A stretch of DNA of 10,714 nt from ATZT02 sp046046315 (GTDB lineage Bacteria; Actinomycetota; Actinomycetes; S36-B12; UBA5976): assembly GCA_046046315.1 (NCBI GenBank), contig JBJOKB010000023.1:1-10714 (forward strand), in the 5' to 3' direction. The notes beneath the pieces were generated by a model. It was not told the origin of the DNA. It did no database searches and worked only from the letters and a program-made list of their open reading frames with translations. A program made the position numbers and the translations under genes. Each line of letters starts with the position of its first letter. Positions within the stretch are counted from its first letter, which is position 1. Of the stretch, positions 6,267 to 10,714 are shown piece by piece.

Positions 6267-7555
6267 TTTGCAATTTCTCCAATTTTTCCTCTGATGTGTC
6301 CTTTACCTCTTACAACATATTTTGTACTAGTCATTTCAACAAGCCCCATTGGGCCTCTGGCGTGAAGTTTCTGATTAGAAATTCCAATTTCTGCACCAAA
6401 ACCAAACTCCCCGCCATCGGTAAATCTGGTTGAGGCATTCACCATAACAGCTGCTGAATCAATTTGGGCGATAAACTTATCAATATTTTTCATCGAATCA
6501 GAAACTATTGCTTCGGTGTGATTTGATGACCATTTTCTAATGTGTGCAATTGCTTCATCCATAGATGAAACAATTCCTGCGGCAATATCTAAACTGTAGT
6601 ATTCAGCAGACCAATCATGGTCTGTAACAGGAACAAAACTTATTGTTGATTTCTCACAATATGGTTGAATTTTTGCATCACCATGAATTGTAACTTTTTG
6701 ATTCTTTAGTGCAGCTAAGGCTTTTGGTAGAAATTTATCAGCGATTTTTTCATGAACTAAAAATGTCTCTGCAGCATTACAAACGCTGACTCGAGAAGCT
6801 TTAGAATTTACCAAAATAGAAACAGCCATATCAATATCTGCTTCTTCGTCAATATAAACATGGCAATTTCCAACACCAGTTTCTATTACAGGAACCAAAG
6901 AATCATTAACTATTGAATTAATTAAGGATGCTCCTCCACGAGGAATCAAAAGATCAACAAAACCTCGTGCACTCATTAATTGCTTAACAGAGTCATGGGT
7001 ATCTCCAGGGACTAATTGAATTGAGTCAGCTGGAATTCCTGTTTTAATTAATGCTTCACGCATAACGTTTATTAAAGCTTCATTGGTATTTTTTGCAGAG
7101 GATGATCCTCTCAACAAAACAGCATTCCCACTTTTCAAGCAAAGTCCAGCAGCATCAACAGTCACATTTGGTCTTGCCTCATAAATCATTCCGATCACAC
7201 CCATTGGAACTCTTTTTTGTTCTATTTCTAAACCATTTGGTTGAACCCAACCCCTAATAACTTCCCCAATTGGATCTGGCAGTTTTGCAATGTCGACTAA
7301 ACCTTGGGCAACTTCTTTAACGCGTTCAAGATTTAAAGTAAGTCGATCAATAATTGACTCTTCAGTTCCGTTTTTACGTGCATTTTCAACATCGATTTGG
7401 TTTGCCTTTGTAATTTTGTCAATGTTTGACACTAAGGCTTCCGACATTGCCAAGAGAGCCTTATCTTTAATATCCCGATTTAATTGAGCAAGTTCATAAC
7501 TTGCGATTCGAGCTTTTTTAGCTGATTCAATAACTTCATTTGTGTTCTCGGTCAT
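6263..7555 (-). CDS. proA: Gamma-glutamyl phosphate reductase
   Basis: Second enzyme of proline synthesis: reduces glutamyl-5-phosphate with NADPH to glutamate semialdehyde in the cytoplasm. The 430 residues belong to the aldehyde dehydrogenase superfamily. Recognisable segments are VPMGVIGMIYEARPNVTVDAA (116-136), KSGNAVLLRGSSSA (141-154), LIPRGGASL (203-211), the catalytic Cys259 in SRVSVCNAAET (254-264), and the C-terminal GGEFGFGAEIGISNQKLHARGP (381-402). The ATG lies 12 nt after proB; no strong Shine-Dalgarno is visible. Its stop overlaps the start of the small membrane gene in ATGA. ProB and ProA are adjacent as expected, because the unstable intermediate is thought to be handed on between them. 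Confidence 0.98.
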   Translation of the reverse strand: MTENTNEVIESAKKARIASYELAQLNRDIKDKALLAMSEALVSNIDKITKANQIDVENARKNGTEESIIDRLTLNLERVKEVAQGLVDIAKLPDPIGEVIRGWVQPNGLEIEQKRVPMGVIGMIYEARPNVTVDAAGLCLKSGNAVLLRGSSSAKNTNEALINVMREALIKTGIPADSIQLVPGDTHDSVKQLMSARGFVDLLIPRGGASLINSIVNDSLVPVIETGVGNCHVYIDEEADIDMAVSILVNSKASRVSVCNAAETFLVHEKIADKFLPKALAALKNQKVTIHGDAKIQPYCEKSTISFVPVTDHDWSAEYYSLDIAAGIVSSMDEAIAHIRKWSSNHTEAIVSDSMKNIDKFIAQIDSAAVMVNASTRFTDGGEFGFGAEIGISNQKLHARGPMGLVEMTSTKYVVRGKGHIRGKIGEIAK

Positions 7556-7567
7556 GATGTTTTTATT

Positions 7568-8710
7568 CTAATTCTTTGCTACTTGCTCATTGACTAAGAC
7601 AAGGTCATCGCGGTGAATAACTTCTTTGTCATAACCTTCACCAAATTCCTGTAATAATTTGGTGGTGTTTTTGCCAATCAAATTTGGCAGTTCTGAGGAA
7701 TCGAAATTGACTAAGCCACGACCTAAAATTTTTCCACTTTCCGAGACAACCTCGACTGCGTCTCCGACTTCAAATTCCCCTGTAACTTTTTTTATTCCTG
7801 CTGGAAGTAAGGATGCTCTTTTTTCTGTAACAGCAATTTCAGCTCCTTGATCTATGCTGATTAAACCTCGAGCATCAGTTGCATGAGCCAACCAAAGATC
7901 GCGAGCAGAAAGTTTGTCTTTACCTGGATGAAACACTGTGCCAACATCTTTACCTTCAAAAACCATATTCAAATTTGTAGCACTCGTAACAATTGTTGGA
8001 ACACCGCCTGCGGTAGCAATACGAGCAGCTTGAACTTTAGTGCTCATTCCGCCTGTACCAACTCCACTAATCCCAGCGCCACCTATTTGAGCACCAGAAA
8101 TTTCATCAAAAGATTTCACCTCTGAAATCAATTTTGAATTAATTTCTCCTGGTGGAGCCGTCATCAATCCATCTACATCAGAAAGTAAAACTAAAGCTTC
8201 AGCATTAATTAAATGAGTGACTATCCCTGCTAAACGATCATTGTCTCCAACTCTAATTTCGTCGGTTGCCACGGTGTCATTTTCGTTCACGATTGGAATC
8301 ACCCCTAATTCCAGCAATTTTGCAAAAGTTCTTTGTGCATTTCTATAGTGAGATCTTCTGCTCATATCTTCTGCAGTTAATAAAACCTGTCCCACAGTAA
8401 TTCCATGTTTGGCAAATGATTCTGCGTATCTATGCACCAATAGACCTTGACCAACGCTGGCAACAGCTTGTTGTAAAGATAAATCTTTAGGCCTGCTAGT
8501 TAGCCCTAAAGGTGATAATCCAGCTGCAATTGCACCAGAAGAGACTAATACAATTTCATGTCCAGCATTTTTGTGTTTTGCTAAAGCATCAACAATTGCA
8601 TTAACTCTGTGAGTATCAATTCCGCCTTCAGCAGTAGTTAAAGAAGAAGAACCAACTTTAACAACAATTCTTTTGGCTTTGGAAATATGAGTTCTTAAAT
8701 TTTGGCTCAT
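7568..8710 (-). CDS. proB: Glutamate 5-kinase with PUA domain
   Basis: First enzyme of proline synthesis, phosphorylating glutamate with ATP; normally inhibited by proline. The 380 residues contain an amino-acid kinase domain (about 12-260) with VVKVGSSSL (16-24), VSSGAIAAG (56-64), VNENDTV (141-147), VGDNDRLA (154-161) and GTGGMSTKVQAA (218-229), followed by a PUA domain (about 280-358) with ARGLISIDQGA and LLPAGIKKVTGEF. The two-domain form equals the long bacterial type such as that of E. coli. The ATG overlaps the obgE stop by 4 nt (ATGA), so translation should be coupled to obgE. The linkage obgE-proB-proA is common in actinobacteria. Confidence 0.98.
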   Translation of the reverse strand: MSQNLRTHISKAKRIVVKVGSSSLTTAEGGIDTHRVNAIVDALAKHKNAGHEIVLVSSGAIAAGLSPLGLTSRPKDLSLQQAVASVGQGLLVHRYAESFAKHGITVGQVLLTAEDMSRRSHYRNAQRTFAKLLELGVIPIVNENDTVATDEIRVGDNDRLAGIVTHLINAEALVLLSDVDGLMTAPPGEINSKLISEVKSFDEISGAQIGGAGISGVGTGGMSTKVQAARIATAGGVPTIVTSATNLNMVFEGKDVGTVFHPGKDKLSARDLWLAHATDARGLISIDQGAEIAVTEKRASLLPAGIKKVTGEFEVGDAVEVVSESGKILGRGLVNFDSSELPNLIGKNTTKLLQEFGEGYDKEVIHRDDLVLVNEQVAKN

Positions 8711-10056
8711 CTTCCATCCAATCGAATATCAGTTCCTCTTGGACCTCGAACATTCTTTACACCTGTATCAATTCCTGGGTCCCAATCAAAGATTACGGCG
8801 TTCTCCCCTTCTCCAATGGCAACTTCAGCCCCTGGTTTTGCTCCAGCTTTTCTTAGCGCTTCTTCGATACCTAGAACTTGAAAACGATCAGCCAAATAAC
8901 CAACTGCTTCATCGTTAGAAAAATCAGTTTGTCTGATCCATCTTTCAACTTTGTTTCCTGTGACGTAATAGCGATTTCCATCGTGTTTAACGTGAAAACC
9001 AACTTCTCCGACTCCATCTGGTCTAATCACAATTCTGGCATTTTCATCTTGAGTGTGAGTTTTTCTCCATTGCATTACTAATTCAGCAACCGCAAATAAG
9101 AATTCTTTTAAACCTTCTCTCGAAACTGCCGATATCAAGTAACCTTCTAAATTTCGAGCATGTATTTCAGGCAAAATCATTTCTGCTAATTCTTTAGCTT
9201 CTGGGACATCAATTTTATTTAAGACAACAATTCTTGGACGATCTTCTAATCCCCCATAAAGTGCTAATTCTTTTTCAATTACGTCTAAATCATGTAATGG
9301 ATCTCTATCTGGTTCTAAAGTTGCACAATCAATTACATGAACCAAAACAGCACAACGCTCGATGTGTCTTAAGAAATCAAGTCCTAAACCTTTTCCAGCA
9401 CTTGCACCTGCAATTAATCCTGGGACATCAGCAACCGTGAAAGTAACATCTCCTGCTTTAACCACACCTAAATTAGGTACCAAAGTTGTAAATGGATAAT
9501 CAGCTATTTTTGGTTTTGCTGCACTGATTACCGAAACCAAACTTGACTTTCCAGCACTTGGAAAACCAACTAATGCAACATCGGCTAAAGATTTCAATTC
9601 CAATTTCACATCGGCAATATCACCTGGTTCACCCAAAAGTGAAAACCCTGGAGCTTTTCTTTTATTTGATGAAAGTGCTGCATTTCCTAAACCACCAGCG
9701 CCGCCTTGTGCAACAACATATTTCATTCCTGGATTAACAAGATCTGCTAAGACTTCACCTTGCATTGAATAAACAACAGTTCCAGCTGGGACAGATAAAA
9801 TTAAATCTTCACCATTGGCACCATTGTTGTGACTTCCCTGACCTGGTTTTCCATTTGGTGCATCTTGATGTGGATGTCTGTGATATTCCAACAATGTTGT
9901 TTCATTTGTGTCAACAAATAAAACTACGTCTCCACCTTTTCCACCATTGCCACCATCTGGTCCACCAAGTGGCTTGTATTTTTCACGATGCACAGATGTA
10001 CAACCAGCACCACCACTTCCAGCTTTGGCGTGCAGAATTACTTGGTCAACAAACAT
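8707..10056 (-). CDS. obgE: GTPase Obg
   Basis: Essential GTPase that binds the 50S subunit and acts in ribosome assembly and stress control. The 449 residues have three parts. The Gly-rich Obg fold (1-158) carries many GG turns such as GSGGAGC and GGPDGGNGGKGGD. The G domain (about 159-335) has G1 GFPSAGKS at 164-171, switch I FTTL at 189-192, G3 DVPG at 210-213, G4 NKID at 280-283 and G5 SAVSREG at 309-315. The C-terminal OCT domain, typical of Gram-positive Obg proteins, spans about 343-427 (FHVKHDGNRYYVTGNKVERW, then DWDPG), followed by a short polar tail. A good Shine-Dalgarno, AAGGTGG, lies 10 nt before the ATG. The gene follows rpmA as in most bacteria, but a terminator-like hairpin stands between them. 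Confidence 0.98.
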   Translation of the reverse strand: MFVDQVILHAKAGSGGAGCTSVHREKYKPLGGPDGGNGGKGGDVVLFVDTNETTLLEYHRHPHQDAPNGKPGQGSHNNGANGEDLILSVPAGTVVYSMQGEVLADLVNPGMKYVVAQGGAGGLGNAALSSNKRKAPGFSLLGEPGDIADVKLELKSLADVALVGFPSAGKSSLVSVISAAKPKIADYPFTTLVPNLGVVKAGDVTFTVADVPGLIAGASAGKGLGLDFLRHIERCAVLVHVIDCATLEPDRDPLHDLDVIEKELALYGGLEDRPRIVVLNKIDVPEAKELAEMILPEIHARNLEGYLISAVSREGLKEFLFAVAELVMQWRKTHTQDENARIVIRPDGVGEVGFHVKHDGNRYYVTGNKVERWIRQTDFSNDEAVGYLADRFQVLGIEEALRKAGAKPGAEVAIGEGENAVIFDWDPGIDTGVKNVRGPRGTDIRLDGR

Positions 10057-10066
10057 TTTTTCTGCA

Positions 10067-10073
10067 CCACCTT
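10067..10073 (-). promoter_or_regulatory. Shine-Dalgarno of obgE
   Basis: AAGGTGG, the best ribosome site in the right half of the window, stands 10 nt before the obgE ATG. It lies just downstream of the hairpin, so obgE can be translated independently of rpmA. Confidence 0.75.
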
Positions 10074-10084
10074 TTTAATAATGC

Positions 10085-10117
10085 AAAAGGGCGGGCTTAT
10101 AAAAAGCCCGCCCTTTT
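10085..10117 (-). terminator. Strong GC-rich hairpin, terminator or attenuator between rpmA and obgE
   Basis: A perfect 14-bp inverted repeat, AAAAGGGCGGGCTT with AAGCCCGCCCTTTT and a 5-nt loop. The GC core stands out in an AT-rich genome. On the minus strand the 3' arm ends in TTTT and continues GCATTATT, a short U tract typical of an intrinsic terminator. It lies 21 nt after the rpmA stop and 28 nt before the obgE ATG. The repeat is symmetrical, with A4 and T4 at its ends, so it could act in either direction. There is no room for a full promoter between hairpin and obgE, so partial read-through seems likely. Confidence 0.72.
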
Positions 10118-10138
10118 GGGTATGTCTAATTGAGCGGG

Positions 10139-10393
10139 TTATTCCGCAGGGACAATGTCAACAACGCGACGACCGCGACGTGAACCAAACTTCACAGAAC
10201 CTGCTTGTAAAGCAAACAATGTGTCATCAGTTCCGCGTCCAACATTTACACCTGGGTGAAAATGTGTGCCACGTTGACGAACAATGATTTCTCCGGCACC
10301 AACAAGTTGGCCACCAAATCTTTTAATACCAAGTCTTTGCGAATTGGAGTCGCGACCGTTTCTGGTACTGGAAACACCTTTTTTGGATGCCAT
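10139..10393 (-). CDS. rpmA: 50S ribosomal protein L27
   Basis: Ribosomal protein L27, whose N-terminal tail reaches the peptidyl-transferase centre. All 84 residues match the family: MASKKGVSSTRNGRDSNSQR at the start, then LGIKRFGGQLVGAGEIIVRQRG and GVNVGRGTDDTLFAL. It begins directly with MASKKG, so it lacks the cleavable leader found in Firmicutes L27. The ATG follows the rplU stop by 3 nt, and the sequence GTAGGGAA at the end of rplU serves as ribosome site. Its gene is followed by the GC-rich hairpin. Confidence 0.99.
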   Translation of the reverse strand: MASKKGVSSTRNGRDSNSQRLGIKRFGGQLVGAGEIIVRQRGTHFHPGVNVGRGTDDTLFALQAGSVKFGSRRGRRVVDIVPAE

Positions 10394-10396
10394 TTT

Positions 10397-10711
10397 CTAT
10401 TTCCCTACTTTGATATCTGTGACACGAACTGTTGTTAGTTCTTGACGATGACCTAAACGACGTTTGTAACCAGTTTTATTTCTATAGTGTTGAATTTTGA
10501 TTTTTGGTCCACGATCATGTGACACAACTTCTGCGGTTACTGTTGTTGCAGAAAGTGATGCTGCATCGTGTGTAACTTTTCCGTTATCTACAACTAATAA
10601 AGCTGGTAAAGAAATTTTGGATCCAAGTTGGGCAGATTGACGATCCATCACAACAGTGTCGCCAATAGCAACTTTTTCTTGGCGCCCACCTGAGCGAACA
10701 ATGGCGTACAT
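10397..10711 (-). CDS. rplU: 50S ribosomal protein L21
   Basis: Ribosomal protein L21, a 23S rRNA-binding protein of the large subunit; 104 residues, full family length. Typical segments are the start MYAIVRSGGRQEKVAIGD, the central strand ISLPALLVVDNGKV (33-46), and the basic signature KIKIQHYRNKTGYKRRLGHRQ (70-90) followed by TTVRVTDI. The ATG at 10711 is only 3 nt from the window edge, so its ribosome site and promoter are not visible. It is the first visible gene of the rplU-rpmA pair. Confidence 0.99.
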   Translation of the reverse strand: MYAIVRSGGRQEKVAIGDTVVMDRQSAQLGSKISLPALLVVDNGKVTHDAASLSATTVTAEVVSHDRGPKIKIQHYRNKTGYKRRLGHRQELTTVRVTDIKVGK

Positions 10712-10714
10712 GTT

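Noticed and set aside
10085..10130. Promoter for obgE with TATAAG in the hairpin loop as -10
   Set aside because: The only -35-like string (TTAGAC) is about 22 nt away, outside normal spacing, and TATAAG is explained by the hairpin loop and arm.
9765..10287. Plus-strand His/Gln/Leu-rich frames opposite obgE and rpmA
   Set aside because: Composition is the mirror of the Gly-rich Obg fold on the other strand; no family resemblance.
1..10714. Mobile elements, CRISPR arrays, phage genes or defence systems
   Set aside because: No direct-repeat arrays, transposase or integrase motifs; every stretch over 300 bases is occupied by a recognised gene.

Overview
All genes in this window lie on the minus strand, so they read from right to left. 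The order rplU-rpmA-obgE-proB-proA-(small membrane gene)-nadD-rsfS-histidine phosphatase-tRNA-Ala ... leuS-comEA is the conserved actinobacterial arrangement. The AT-rich sequence, almost no gaps, overlapping starts and stops, and absence of mobile DNA suggest an uncultured, genome-streamlined, low-GC aquatic actinobacterium (Nanopelagicales/acI or Actinomarina-like). That placement is inference from gene order and composition; no taxonomic marker was compared.

Right block (10711 down to 4529): ribosomal proteins L21 and L27 are followed by a strong hairpin that looks like an intrinsic terminator. Next come the ribosome-associated GTPase Obg, the two first enzymes of proline synthesis (ProB, ProA), a 43-residue single-pass membrane protein, NAD synthesis enzyme NadD, ribosome silencing factor RsfS and a histidine-type phosphatase. 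Most junctions are 4-8 nt overlaps or gaps of 3-45 nt, so this is probably one long transcript with translational coupling. A tRNA-Ala(GGC) follows the phosphatase.

Middle block (4360 down to 585): a thiamine pyrophosphate (TPP) riboswitch ends on the Shine-Dalgarno of a PnuC-family transporter. The riboswitch argues that the transporter is the thiamine-type PnuT and not a nicotinamide riboside carrier. A P-loop kinase of a widespread actinobacterial uridine-kinase-like family of unknown substrate overlaps the transporter stop by 1 nt. It is a candidate for phosphorylating, and so trapping, the imported vitamin. leuS (leucyl-tRNA synthetase) begins with GTG 10 nt after the kinase and may share the transcript.

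Left end (511 to the edge): the first 170 codons of a comEA-like gene (N-terminal membrane anchor plus SLBB domain), cut by the window. It belongs to the usual actinobacterial leuS-comEA-comEC run for DNA uptake.

The part most worth following up is the riboswitch-PnuT-kinase cassette. The remainder is a typical housekeeping region.
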